64,000 bases of DNA from Arthrobacter zhaoxinii (GTDB lineage Bacteria > Actinomycetota > Actinomycetes > Actinomycetales > Micrococcaceae), in NCBI RefSeq assembly GCF_025244925.1, contig NZ_CP104275.1, positions 124,001 through 188,000 on the forward strand, read 5' to 3'. The stretch's first letter is position 1, and each line of letters begins with the position of its first letter. Made by a program: the position numbers and the translations under genes. The notes below the pieces were generated by a model that searched no databases, was not told the origin of the DNA, and saw only the letters and a list, made by a program, of their open reading frames with translations. Positions 52,912-61,402 of this stretch are shown here, piece by piece.

Positions 52912-53505
52912 TCAGGGCAGGATCGTGGTGGTGACGGCGACAATCTGCGGGGCGGCCGGAACGGAGCTGAACCCGAACGTCACCGGCGGTTCGACCGGAC
53001 GCAGCCCGCCCAGGTCCTTGCCGTCCCACATGGCCGTTGCACCCGCCAGCGTGCGGATGGACCGGACACCGTAGAACTCGCGCCGCCCGCCACCGGCAGA
53101 TCCGGCGGTCTGCACGCCCGGGACCAGCAGCCCGGCCACGGGATTAACGAGCTTCAACCACCACGGTGCAACGGCGAGAGGCGTCGGCACACGTTCCAGG
53201 ACCCGGCCCAGGAAAGTCACCGGACCCAGCACGGCCTCCAGCCGCAGCGGGCCCGCGGCCACCCGGAGCGCTTCCGGGGAAAGGGCCGAGTCCACCGGCG
53301 CCACCACGGTCCGGTCGAACCGGTAGGTTTCGCCGACATACTGCGCTGCGGCGTCGGAAGGGGCCAGCAGCGTCCGCATACCGGCGTCGTCCTCCGCCAT
53401 CACATCCGTGAACGCGCCCAGCGGAGACTCGAGCCAGTGCCCAACCACCAGCCTCGTGCCGGAGGAGGTGCCAAGACCTGCAATGTAGCCGCGGAACCGG
53501 TCCAT
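52912..53505 (-). CDS. Conserved protein of unknown function
   Basis: The 197-residue frame begins MDRFRGYIAGLGTSSGTRLVVGHW. It is rich in beta-strand with repeated short segments and no signal peptide, membrane helix or metal motif. DVMAEDDAGMRTLLAPSDAAAQYV in the first half and WWLKLVNPVAGLLVPGVQTAGSAGG in the second (both in part) are its best markers. Similar proteins occur in related actinobacteria without known role. TAGCGT ends seven bases before the ATG; the frame is open 35 codons further up. Confidence 0.75.
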   Translation of the reverse strand: MDRFRGYIAGLGTSSGTRLVVGHWLESPLGAFTDVMAEDDAGMRTLLAPSDAAAQYVGETYRFDRTVVAPVDSALSPEALRVAAGPLRLEAVLGPVTFLGRVLERVPTPLAVAPWWLKLVNPVAGLLVPGVQTAGSAGGGRREFYGVRSIRTLAGATAMWDGKDLGGLRPVEPPVTFGFSSVPAAPQIVAVTTTILP

Positions 53506-53518
53506 GCGCCTTACGCTA
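53506..53518 (-). promoter_or_regulatory. -10 box for a leaderless transcript (unknown gene)
   Basis: On the minus strand TAGCGT (53513-53518), seven bases, then ATG at 53505. Confidence 0.5.
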
Positions 53519-53722
53519 CCTGCGAAGCACGGCAGATAGTTCCGTTGACAGCGCATTACCGAGTGAGCAACGGCATGATCGGCTAAACTTGGCAGGTAAG
53601 AGCCCCGCAACTTGCGCCAAGGTACGCCGTCACGGCAGGACCTGCGAGTTCAGGGGCGTTCTCATGCACGGAAGCGGATCTGCAACAGCAGTTCCGGCCC
53701 GTATCTAATGGGGGAGGATCCC

Positions 53723-55012
53723 ATGCCCGCTATTGTCATCGTCGGCGCCCAGTGGGGCGACGAAGGTAAAGGTAAGGCCACCGACCTGCTCGGCGGCCGC
53801 GTCGATTACGTCGTCAAACCCAACGGCGGAAACAATGCCGGCCACACCGTCGTCGTCGGCGGTGAAAAATACGAACTCAAGCTGCTGCCCGCCGGCATCC
53901 TCAGCCCCAACGCGATTCCGGTGATCGGCAACGGCTGCGTGGTGAATCTTGAGGCACTCTTCGCCGAGATCGACGGCCTCGAATCCCGCGGTGCGGACAC
54001 CTCGAAGCTGCGGATTTCCGCCAACGCGCACCTGGTGGCCCCGTTCCACCAGGTGATGGACAAGGTCACCGAACGCTTCCTGGGCAAGCGTGCCATCGGC
54101 ACCACCGGCCGCGGCATCGGCCCCGCGTACATGGACAAGGTCGCCCGGCTGGGCATCCGCGTGCAGGACATCTTTGACGAGTCCATCCTGCGCCAGAAGG
54201 TCGAAGGCTCCCTGAAGCAGAAGAACCAGCTGCTGCTGAAGGTCTACAACCGCCGCGACATCGACGCCGAAGAGGTCGTCCAGTACTTCCTCTCCTACGC
54301 GGACCGGCTGCGCCCCATGGTCATCGACTCCACCTACGAGCTGAACTCCGCCCTGGACGAGGGCAAGGTCATCCTCATGGAGGGCGGCCAGGCCACGTTC
54401 CTGGACGTGGACCACGGCACCTACCCCTTCGTGACCTCGTCCAACCCGACCGCCGGCGGCGCGTCCGTGGGCTCGGGCATCGGCCCCACCCGGATCACCC
54501 GCTCCGTGGGCATCATCAAGGCGTACACCACCCGCGTCGGTGCGGGTCCGTTCCCCACCGAACTGTTCGATGACATGGGCCTGTACCTGCAGAAGACCGG
54601 CGGCGAGTTCGGTGTGAACACCGGCCGGCCGCGCCGCTGCGGCTGGTACGACGCCGTCCTGGCCCGCCACGCTTCCCGCGTCAACGGCTTCACGGACTAC
54701 TTCGTGACGAAGCTGGACGTGCTCACCGGCATCGAAAAGATTCCGGTGTGCGTGGCGTACGACGTCGACGGCGTGCGGTTCGACGAGATGCCGATGACGC
54801 AGACCGATTTCCACCACGCCAAGCCGATTTTCGAGTACTTCGACGGCTGGACCGAGGACATCACCGGCGCCAAGACCCTTGAGGATCTGCCGGACAACGC
54901 CCGGAACTACGTGCTGGCGCTGGAGAAGATGTCCGGCACCCGGTTCTCCGCCATCGGCGTCGGCCCGGACCGTGACCAGACCATCGTGGTGCGGGACCTC
55001 ATCAACGAGTAA
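53723..55012 (+). CDS. purA: Adenylosuccinate synthetase
   Basis: PurA joins IMP and aspartate using GTP in AMP synthesis. The 429-residue length is canonical. Motifs: [27 protein letters not shown], the IMP-site [34 protein letters not shown] and the GTP-site [21 protein letters not shown] at 53723 follows GGGGGAGG. The 217-base upstream gap contains TAAACT at 53584-53589 as a possible -10, so the leader would be over 120 bases. Confidence 0.97.
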   Translation: MPAIVIVGAQWGDEGKGKATDLLGGRVDYVVKPNGGNNAGHTVVVGGEKYELKLLPAGILSPNAIPVIGNGCVVNLEALFAEIDGLESRGADTSKLRISANAHLVAPFHQVMDKVTERFLGKRAIGTTGRGIGPAYMDKVARLGIRVQDIFDESILRQKVEGSLKQKNQLLLKVYNRRDIDAEEVVQYFLSYADRLRPMVIDSTYELNSALDEGKVILMEGGQATFLDVDHGTYPFVTSSNPTAGGASVGSGIGPTRITRSVGIIKAYTTRVGAGPFPTELFDDMGLYLQKTGGEFGVNTGRPRRCGWYDAVLARHASRVNGFTDYFVTKLDVLTGIEKIPVCVAYDVDGVRFDEMPMTQTDFHHAKPIFEYFDGWTEDITGAKTLEDLPDNARNYVLALEKMSGTRFSAIGVGPDRDQTIVVRDLINE

Positions 55013-55025
55013 ATCCACCACATAC

Positions 55026-55062
55026 GGAAGGCCCCGCAGCCCTTGAGGCTGGGGGCCTTCCG
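55026..55062. terminator. Terminator between purA and the VOC gene
   Basis: GGAAGGCCCCGCAGCC pairs with GGCTGGGGGCCTTCC across CTTGA; convergent genes share it. Confidence 0.8.
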
Positions 55063-55067
55063 TGCGT

Positions 55068-55463
55068 CTACCGGACGGCCTGCCTATCCGGGGCCGCTTC
55101 GGAGCGGCTCAGCACGCAGAACTCGTTGCCCTCCGGATCGGCCAGCACCACCCAGTCCACCTCGGTGCCCTGCCCGACGTCGGCCCGGACCGCGCCCAGC
55201 GCGAGCAGCCGCTCCACTTCCTGATGCTGAGTACTGCCGTGCGCTGCCCGCAGGTCCAAGTGCAGCCGGTTCTTGAGGGTCTTCCTCTCGTGCACGGGGA
55301 TGATGTCGATGTCCGGACCTGCACTGCCGTCAGCCCGAACCAGCGAAATGACGTCGGCGTCGTTGGTTTCCGCAATCCGGTAGCCCAGCGCCTGGGTCCA
55401 GAATTCCGCCAACCGTGGCGGATCTGCCGCATCGAGGGCAATGGATGAGATGACAAGGCTCAT
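55068..55463 (-). CDS. VOC-superfamily protein (glyoxalase/bleomycin resistance-like)
   Basis: The 131-residue protein starts MSLVISSIALDAADPPRLAEFWTQALGY, the typical beta-alpha unit of this superfamily, and ends with VVLADPEGNEFCVLSRSE, with a metal-site Glu in the last strand. Actinobacterial members of this type are often annotated as glyoxalase-like; activity cannot be told from sequence. GGAGAG precedes the ATG; longer frame not supported. Confidence 0.9.
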   Translation of the reverse strand: MSLVISSIALDAADPPRLAEFWTQALGYRIAETNDADVISLVRADGSAGPDIDIIPVHERKTLKNRLHLDLRAAHGSTQHQEVERLLALGAVRADVGQGTEVDWVVLADPEGNEFCVLSRSEAAPDRQAVR

Positions 55464-55570
55464 GGAACTCTCCTGTCCGGCGGGGGAAATGATTCCCGAA
55501 GCTAACAGGGGCCGGGACACCGGTCAACGGGCAGGTTCCGCGCCCGGAACCGGTGCCGTCGGCGCCCGGC

Positions 55571-56566
55571 TCACCAGCGGTTCCGGGCCTCCTCGATCCA
55601 GCCGCCCAGACCGTCCAGCGAGTACTCGGTGCCGTCCGGGGTGCGCGCCGTTCCGGTCCAGGTGCCGAACGCCTGCCAGGTCCGGGCGCTGATCACGACG
55701 GCGTTCGTCGCCGCCACCCGCCGGTGGAACGGGGTGAGCACGGCATCGATCCAGGGTCCATGCACGCGCCAGGTCGACGCCGGATCGGTGAGGTCGTACT
55801 CGAACTCCAGTTCGCCGTCGTAATGGTGCAGCTGGCCGTCCACGATCAAGGCGTTTTCCGTGGCCGGTGTTCCGGCGGTCCACTTGCCGCCGATCTGCAG
55901 CCCGAGCCGGGTGCCGTCCACCGTGCCCGAGCCGACGCCCCAGTTCCAGCGCTGCGAATACGGCCAGCGGCCGCGGCCACGGTCCAGCACGGCGAAGGAT
56001 TCCTGCCCGCCCACCGCATACTCGCGCCCGTCCACGGTCACCGTGCCCGAAACCCGGCGGGCCACGTCCTTGAGCGTGTACTGGTAACGGCTAGCGGACC
56101 ACGGCACCACCACCCCGAGAACGTCCCCGTCCGCTTCAGCGAACAGATCCGCCGAGATCCGGGAAGACGACGCCTGCAGGCGGGTGCCGCCGTCGGCGTC
56201 GTGGAAGCGCAGGCTCGCCCCGCCGAAGGCGCCGAACGCCGTCAGCGGCGGCAGCGCATCCGGCAGGGAGACATCCGCGTAGGAGGGCAGGATCTTCAGC
56301 GGCTCCAGGCTGGTCTCCTTCCCGGTGCTGCGTTCGAACACGTACAGCTGCAGGGTGGAGGCGTAGTCCAGATGGGCAATGGTCAGGCCGACGGCAAGCT
56401 CGGGGGTGAGGATGCCCCAGTACTCCCAGCGCTTGGTCCGCCAGCCGCCCTTGGCGCCCGAGGGAACCAGGGGACGGTGCAGTGCGCTGCGGGCAAATCC
56501 GACGGCAGCCGGATTCAGCACGCCGGCGACAGAGCCAAGGTCAACGGGGGCAGTGATTTCATCCAT
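55571..56566 (-). CDS. DUF2804 family protein
   Basis: The 331-residue protein starts MDEITAPVDLGS and shows the DUF2804 pattern: LHRPLVPSGAKGGWRTKRWEYWGILTPE (in adjoining parts), SFAVLDRGRGRWPYSQRWNWGVGSG, and WRVHGPWIDAVLTPFHRR. These proteins have an AttH-like beta structure and no known enzyme activity. The open frame continues 389 codons upstream only because it mirrors the opposite-strand dehydrogenase gene. TAGACT stands eight bases before the ATG. Confidence 0.88.
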   Translation of the reverse strand: MDEITAPVDLGSVAGVLNPAAVGFARSALHRPLVPSGAKGGWRTKRWEYWGILTPELAVGLTIAHLDYASTLQLYVFERSTGKETSLEPLKILPSYADVSLPDALPPLTAFGAFGGASLRFHDADGGTRLQASSSRISADLFAEADGDVLGVVVPWSASRYQYTLKDVARRVSGTVTVDGREYAVGGQESFAVLDRGRGRWPYSQRWNWGVGSGTVDGTRLGLQIGGKWTAGTPATENALIVDGQLHHYDGELEFEYDLTDPASTWRVHGPWIDAVLTPFHRRVAATNAVVISARTWQAFGTWTGTARTPDGTEYSLDGLGGWIEEARNRW

Positions 56567-56663
56567 GCGGCCCAAGTCTAGGGCGGGCGTAGGGTGAAGA
56601 TGTGCCGGAGCGCCGCCGCAGATAGTTGTGTCGGGTGTCCCGATCCGGCCGGGAAAGGCAGAC

Positions 56664-57782
56664 ATGACCAGCACAGCTACGGCCGCCGTCCTGCGCGGCA
56701 CCAACCAGCCCTTCGAACTTGCGCAAGTGACGCTGGATGATCCCCGTCCTGACGAGGTCCTGGTCCGGGTGGTGGCCAGCGGAGTCTGCGGCACCGACCT
56801 GGGTGTGCAGGCAGGCCACATTCCCTTTCCGCTGCCCGGCGTCCTGGGCCACGAAGGTGCAGGCGTGGTGGAAGCCGTGGGAAGTGCCGTGACTTCGGTG
56901 CAGCCCGGAGACCATGTCCTGCTGACCTTCACCAGCTGCGGAGTGTGCCGCAACTGCCGCAGTGCCCACCCCGCATACTGCGTCGAATTCCTGCCCCGCA
57001 ACCTCCTCGGCGGGGAACGCGCGGACGGCAGCTCCACCCTTTCGGAAAACGGCACCGACCTGCACGGGCACTTCTTCGCCCAGTCGTCCTTCGCCAACCT
57101 GGTCCTGGCGGACGAACGCGGTGTGACCAAGGTGGATCCGGCCGTGGATCTGTCCCTGCTGGCACCGCTGGGCTGCGGCATCCAGACCGGCGCCGGAGCC
57201 GTGCTGAACGTGCTGAAGCCCGAGCCCGGATCCGTCCTCGCCGTGTTCGGCGCCGGCCCCGTAGGCCTGGCAGCCGTCATGGCCGCCGCCCTGTCCCCGG
57301 CCACGTGCATCATCGTGATGGACCTGGTGGATTCCCGGCTGGAACTGGCCCGGGAACTGGGAGCCACCGACGTCGTGAACTCCGGGAACACCGACGCCGC
57401 CCAGGCACTGATGGAACTGACCGGCGGCCAGGGCGTCACCCACGCCCTGGAAACCACCGGCAGCGTCCGCGTGGCGGAAACCGCAGCCTCGGTGCTGGCG
57501 CCGTTGGGCAAGCTCGGGCTGATCGGCGCACCCGCTGCGGGCAGCACCATGAGCCTGGACGTGAACTTCATGCTCAACGGACGCCAGATCCTGGGGATCA
57601 CCGAGGGGGATTCCAATCCGCAGCTGTTCCTGCCGGCACTGGTGGACCTGGTGCAGCAGGGCCGGTTCCCGCTGGAAAAGATGATTACCCGGTACTCGTT
57701 CAGGGACATCAATGAGGCGGCCGCAGCAGCCAAGAGTGGAAGCGTCCTGAAACCCGTCCTGCACTTCGAGGACCTGGTCTAG
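56664..57782 (+). CDS. Zinc-dependent alcohol dehydrogenase, aryl-alcohol type
   Basis: The 372-residue enzyme of the MDR superfamily resembles aryl-alcohol/benzyl-alcohol dehydrogenases and mycothiol-type dehydrogenases. Catalytic zinc: SGVCGTDLGVQAGH and LGHEGAGVVEAVG. Structural zinc: CGVCRNCRSAHPAYC with four Cys. NAD(P) loop: FGAGPVGLAAV. ATG follows AAAGG. Transcribed with the nitrilase gene after 38 bases. Confidence 0.9.
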   Translation: MTSTATAAVLRGTNQPFELAQVTLDDPRPDEVLVRVVASGVCGTDLGVQAGHIPFPLPGVLGHEGAGVVEAVGSAVTSVQPGDHVLLTFTSCGVCRNCRSAHPAYCVEFLPRNLLGGERADGSSTLSENGTDLHGHFFAQSSFANLVLADERGVTKVDPAVDLSLLAPLGCGIQTGAGAVLNVLKPEPGSVLAVFGAGPVGLAAVMAAALSPATCIIVMDLVDSRLELARELGATDVVNSGNTDAAQALMELTGGQGVTHALETTGSVRVAETAASVLAPLGKLGLIGAPAAGSTMSLDVNFMLNGRQILGITEGDSNPQLFLPALVDLVQQGRFPLEKMITRYSFRDINEAAAAAKSGSVLKPVLHFEDLV

Positions 57783-57820
57783 GCTGGAAGAAATTCCGGT
57801 CCGGGCGAAGGTGGTCGAAA

Positions 57821-58627
57821 GTGTTAGTCAGCGTAGGTCAGTTCAGCCCGTCCGGTGAGGTCCGGCAGAATCTCGCCACCATGCGGTCCCTGGCCGGCAA
57901 GGCCAGGGCCGCGGGGTCCGAGCTGATCATCTTCCCCGAAGAGTCCATGTTCAGCATCGGCAAGGTGGAAGGATCCCTGTCCGCCGCCGTCGACGCCTCC
58001 TGGACCACCTTCGTCTCCCAGCTGTCCCTGCTGGCCGCCGAACTGGAGATCGCGGTCATTGCCGGCGGTTACGAGTCCAGCGGTGAGGACCGGCCCTTCA
58101 ATACCCTGGTCCTGATTGACGCGACCGGACGGATCGTGGACACCTACCGCAAACTGCACCTGTATGACGCCTTCAGCTATGCGGAATCCACCCGGATCAA
58201 ACCGGGCGACGGCGGCGTGAAGGTTCTGCAGGTGGGCGACCTCCGGGTGGGGGTCATGACCTGCTATGACCTGCGCTTCCCGGAACTGGCCCGGGCGCTC
58301 GCCGATCTCGACGCTGACCTGCTGGCGGTCCCGGCGGCCTGGTTCAAGGGTGAGCACAAGATTGACCACTGGGAAACCCTGCTCAAGGCCCGCGCCATCG
58401 AGAACACTGTGTGGGTGGCGGCTGCGGGTACGTCCAGCTCGCACACCGTGGGCCACTCCGCCATCCTGGACCCGATGGGGGTGCCGCAGGCTGCACTGGA
58501 GGATGAACGCGAGGCCGTGGTGACGGCGGACGTCACCCGCCGGCGGATCGACGACGTACGCCAGTTCCTTCCGGTGCTCAAGAACCGCCGCTTCGCGGAA
58601 AACACGCAGATCGTGGAGGCGCACTAG
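57821..58627 (+). CDS. Carbon-nitrogen hydrolase (nitrilase superfamily amidase)
   Basis: The 268-residue protein carries the nitrilase triad in order: Glu 40 in LIIFPEES, Lys in DTYRKLHLYDAF, and Cys in VMTCYDLRFPELAR. It belongs to the omega-amidase/deaminated glutathione amidase-like group by size. Substrates in actinobacteria are mostly uncharacterised. GTG start behind AAGGTGG. It may be co-transcribed with the dehydrogenase gene. Confidence 0.92.
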   Translation: MLVSVGQFSPSGEVRQNLATMRSLAGKARAAGSELIIFPEESMFSIGKVEGSLSAAVDASWTTFVSQLSLLAAELEIAVIAGGYESSGEDRPFNTLVLIDATGRIVDTYRKLHLYDAFSYAESTRIKPGDGGVKVLQVGDLRVGVMTCYDLRFPELARALADLDADLLAVPAAWFKGEHKIDHWETLLKARAIENTVWVAAAGTSSSHTVGHSAILDPMGVPQAALEDEREAVVTADVTRRRIDDVRQFLPVLKNRRFAENTQIVEAH

Positions 58628-58822
58628 GGTCGGAAAATCCGGCGTCGAAAAACTTCGGCGGCGGCGTAACCTTTTCACACCCGCCGTCGATTACCTGTGT
58701 GTAACGGCCGCGCCGAGGCTCATCCCCCCAACGAGCATCGGTGCGGCCGTTGCGCGCATGACTGTGGCGGCGGACACGGTAGCATTTGGACCACTCCCGC
58801 ATCCGAGGAAAGTGAATCCGCC
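58628..58822 (+). promoter_or_regulatory. Upstream region of the sigma factor gene
   Basis: In this 195-base gap the segment 58666-58688, GTAACC-N13-CGTC, has the look of an ECF-type promoter, and a second GTAACG follows near 58701. A TAGCAT hexamer near 58779 might be a housekeeping -10. Self-regulation by the encoded sigma factor is possible. Confidence 0.3.
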
Positions 58823-59383
58823 GTGCCTGCACCGCTTACTGAGCAGACGCTCCGTGATGCGCGTGCCCGAAAGCCCGCGGCGCTGCGCGAGATCTACGAC
58901 GACTTCGCGCCGGGGATCCTCGGTTACCTCCGCTCCAAGGGGTGTGACGACCCTGAAGCACTCACGCAGGAAGTCTTCCTGACGCTGTTCGCCAAAATGG
59001 ACACGCTCAAGGGTGGACTCCGAGGTGCCCGCACCTTCGCCTTCTCCGTTGCACACGCCCGCATGGTGGATGACGTCCGACGGCGCGAGCGCGAGCCGGC
59101 GACCGCCGTGTTCGATCCGGAGCTGGACCGCCGTGCCACGGAATCCGCCGAGGAAAGCGTGCTGGGTGCCGGTGCCGGAGTTGCCGCCCTCCTGGCGGGT
59201 CTGGCACCCCAGCAGCAGGAAGTCCTGCTGCTGCGCGTGGTGGCCGATCTTTCCGTTGACGAATCGGCGAAGATCATGGGACGCAGCGCCGGAGCCGTGA
59301 AGCAGCTCCAGCGCCGCGCCCTCGGGGTACTGAGAAACCAACCGGAACGGAAGGAGGCACCGGACAATGAGCGAGCATCCTGA
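58823..59383 (+). CDS. Sigma-70 family (ECF-like) RNA polymerase sigma factor
   Basis: The 186-residue protein has region 2 (about 10-75: REIYDDFAPGILGYLRSKG, DPEALTQEVFLTLFAKM, FAFSVAHARMVDDVRRR) and region 4 (about 128-172: LAPQQQEVLLLRVVADLSVDESAKIMGRSAGAVKQLQRRAL in parts). The GTG start is inferred from homologues beginning with a short P-x-L tail. It overlaps the partner membrane gene by 17 bases, as sigma/anti-sigma pairs often do. Confidence 0.9.
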   Translation: MPAPLTEQTLRDARARKPAALREIYDDFAPGILGYLRSKGCDDPEALTQEVFLTLFAKMDTLKGGLRGARTFAFSVAHARMVDDVRRREREPATAVFDPELDRRATESAEESVLGAGAGVAALLAGLAPQQQEVLLLRVVADLSVDESAKIMGRSAGAVKQLQRRALGVLRNQPERKEAPDNERAS

Positions 59384-60140
59384 TGCGCAGGACCGACTCT
59401 ATGTCCGCGGCCTCCTGGCGGAAGCAGGCGTCGAGGAAACCCCGGAGCTGGTAGAGGCGCTGTTGGCTTTGCGCAGCGAGTCCCGTGTCCCCGTACCGGA
59501 TCCCGAAGGGGAGCTGGCTGCCCTGTTTGAAGGCGCCCCCGTGCCCCTTCGCCCCCGGCGCAAGGGCGGCCGCGGCATCATCCTCGGTACAGCCCTGATC
59601 GGGGCGATGGCGGTCGGCGCCGGCGGCGTGGCGGCCAACCCGGATTTCCTGGTTCGGGCGGATCCGACTCCCATAGTCAGCTTTACGCCGGAGGTGCCCA
59701 CAGCGGAGGTGCCTCCGCTGGAACGGGTCGAACCCGCTGAACCGGCCGAACCCGAGGTGCCCGCAGATCCGGTGGTCCCTGCCGCGGTCACCGAGCCCGA
59801 GCCGAATGCGGTGGTAGAAGACAGCCCCGCCCTCGAGCCGGAGCCCAAACCGGACATAGTCGTTGTTCCTGCTCCGGTGGTGGAGCCGGGCGGCAGTCCG
59901 CCGCCGGGAGCCGGTGACGGGGACGGTAACGGACCGATCCCGGACCCGCAGCCGGACCGGAACCGGCACGACGGCGGGCACCCCGGGTATTCCGGGGACC
60001 GTGGGCAGAATTCCGGGCGTGCCGGTGCCGGTATGCCCGATAGGCATGGATCCGCGCACGAGGGCTCCGACCGGGGTAACGGCCGGGGCAACGACGGCGC
60101 ACACCCCCACGGCCGCGGTCCGTCCGGCCCCGGCCGGTAG
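59367..60140 (+). CDS. Single-pass membrane protein, probable non-canonical anti-sigma partner
   Basis: The 257-residue protein has a cytosolic N-terminus (about 1-64) of helical acidic sequence, one membrane helix (about 69-90, GRGIILGTALIGAMAVGAGG), and a long extracytoplasmic tail of Pro/Glu repeats followed by Gly/Asp/Asn/His-rich sequence. No zinc-binding HxxxCxxC anti-sigma motif is present. AAGGAGG lies 11 bases upstream of ATG inside the sigma gene. Anti-sigma function is inferred from position and topology only. Confidence 0.7.
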   Translation: MSEHPDAQDRLYVRGLLAEAGVEETPELVEALLALRSESRVPVPDPEGELAALFEGAPVPLRPRRKGGRGIILGTALIGAMAVGAGGVAANPDFLVRADPTPIVSFTPEVPTAEVPPLERVEPAEPAEPEVPADPVVPAAVTEPEPNAVVEDSPALEPEPKPDIVVVPAPVVEPGGSPPPGAGDGDGNGPIPDPQPDRNRHDGGHPGYSGDRGQNSGRAGAGMPDRHGSAHEGSDRGNGRGNDGAHPHGRGPSGPGR

Positions 60141-60274
60141 ACCCCGTCGGCGTCCCGGGCTCCTTCCTCGGGTGAAGCCGGGTGGATCGGGGAGCTTCCC
60201 GTTGTGGTTTGGTGCGGATGTGGGCTTAGGTAGCAGGTAGAGACGCGTGCGCCGCGGGCAGCCAGGAGGCCGGA

Positions 60275-60535
60275 GTGGACGAATACGTGATTGTTGTCGA
60301 GACGGGCTACAAGATGGCTTCGGCTGCCCACCGGGTGACGTTCACCGAGCCGATGGGCCGGCGGGAGGCCACCCAGATATTCCTCGACCTGATGGACGGC
60401 CAGCGGGAGGACCTGCTGCCGTCCCGGACGAACAGTTTGATCCTGGAGGTCTCGCCCATTGAATTCCTGCAGGTCCACCGGGCCATGGGCGGTTCCATGG
60501 TGCTGGACCGAGTGACGCTGACGCGCCGGCATTAG
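60275..60535 (+). CDS. Small conserved hypothetical protein
   Basis: The 86-residue frame starts at GTG after AGGAGG with five bases between (MDEYVIVVETGYKMASAAHRVTFTEPM). It reads as a small alpha/beta protein: TEPMGRREATQIFLDLMDGQ and LILEVSPIEFLQVHRAMGGS. No recognised family. Codon use fits the genome. It is followed nine bases later by a run of 19 G. Confidence 0.65.
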   Translation: MDEYVIVVETGYKMASAAHRVTFTEPMGRREATQIFLDLMDGQREDLLPSRTNSLILEVSPIEFLQVHRAMGGSMVLDRVTLTRRH

Positions 60536-60544
60536 CCGTCGCCC

Positions 60545-60563
60545 GGGGGGGGGGGGGGGGGGG
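60545..60563. repeat. G19 homopolymer
   Basis: Nineteen consecutive G on the plus strand between convergent genes. The flanks GTCGCCC and GGGCGAT are nearly complementary, so the run sits in the loop of a small hairpin. Confidence 0.9.
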
Positions 60564-60571
60564 CGATGCCG

Positions 60572-61402
60572 TCAGGTCCATTTCCTCACCGCCCGTTTCT
60601 CCGCGATGCCCAGCAGGGCATCCGTGGCCTTACCGATGACGGCCAGGGTGATGATGGCCAGGAACATCCGGTCCGTCCGTCCGTTGTTCTGCGAATCCGT
60701 CAACAGGAACCCCAGTCCCATGGAGGAGGCGATCAGTTCGGCCGCGACCAGGAACAGCCAGGACTGGGCCAGGGCGAGCCGGAGCCCGGAGAAGACGGCC
60801 GGCACCACGGCCGGCAGCTGCACGGTGGTCAGCAGCTTCACCCCGCGCAGACCGAAGGCCCGGGCAGCCTCCACCAGATTGCGGTCCACATGCCGCAGGG
60901 CCAGGGCCACCGTGGTGAAGACGGGGAAGAACGCACCGATGGTGATCAGCGTGATTTTGGAGTCTTCACCGATTTTCATCCACAGGATCAGCAGCGGCAC
61001 CCAGGCCAGGGACGGAACCGCCCGCAGCGCTCCGATGGCCGGGCCCAGCAGGGCATCGGCCAGCCGGGACAGGCCCAGCAGGGCGCCCAGGACCAGGCCC
61101 AGCGCGGAGCCGATGACGAAACCGGCCAGTACCCGTTGGGTGGAGATGGCGATGTGAGTGCCCAGTTGGCCGCGCTGCGCCAGGTCCGCCGCGGCGTCGT
61201 AAACCGCACCGGGGGGCGGGAGCTGGACGGCGCTGAAGATCCCGGCGGTGGCGGCGAGCTGCCAGGCCGCAAGCAGTGCCAGGGGAACCAGAAGACCCAG
61301 TCCGAGCCGGAAAAACCGGTTGTTCAGGCTGAAGCCGGCCTTCGGGGCAGGAGGCTGGAGGGCCGAAGCGTCCTGCTCGGAGGTATGGATGGGAGTGCTC
61401 AT
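60572..61402 (-). CDS. ssuC: ABC transporter permease, sulfonate/taurine type
   Basis: The 276-residue membrane protein has six helices and the permease signature GALRAVPSLAWVPLLILWMKIGEDSKI, of the nitrate/sulfonate/taurine class (quoted over two parts). It forms the channel with the ATPase at 62559. ATG overlaps the substrate-binding gene stop by four bases. Confidence 0.92.
   Translation of the reverse strand: MSTPIHTSEQDASALQPPAPKAGFSLNNRFFRLGLGLLVPLALLAAWQLAATAGIFSAVQLPPPGAVYDAAADLAQRGQLGTHIAISTQRVLAGFVIGSALGLVLGALLGLSRLADALLGPAIGALRAVPSLAWVPLLILWMKIGEDSKITLITIGAFFPVFTTVALALRHVDRNLVEAARAFGLRGVKLLTTVQLPAVVPAVFSGLRLALAQSWLFLVAAELIASSMGLGFLLTDSQNNGRTDRMFLAIITLAVIGKATDALLGIAEKRAVRKWT

Noticed and set aside
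53705..55021. Open frame of 438 codons opposite purA
   Set aside because: Mirrors a canonical housekeeping gene; no recognisable motif.
56567..57733. N-terminal extension of the DUF2804 gene to 720 residues
   Set aside because: The extra part is the antisense of the alcohol dehydrogenase gene; a -10 box and family start support the short form.
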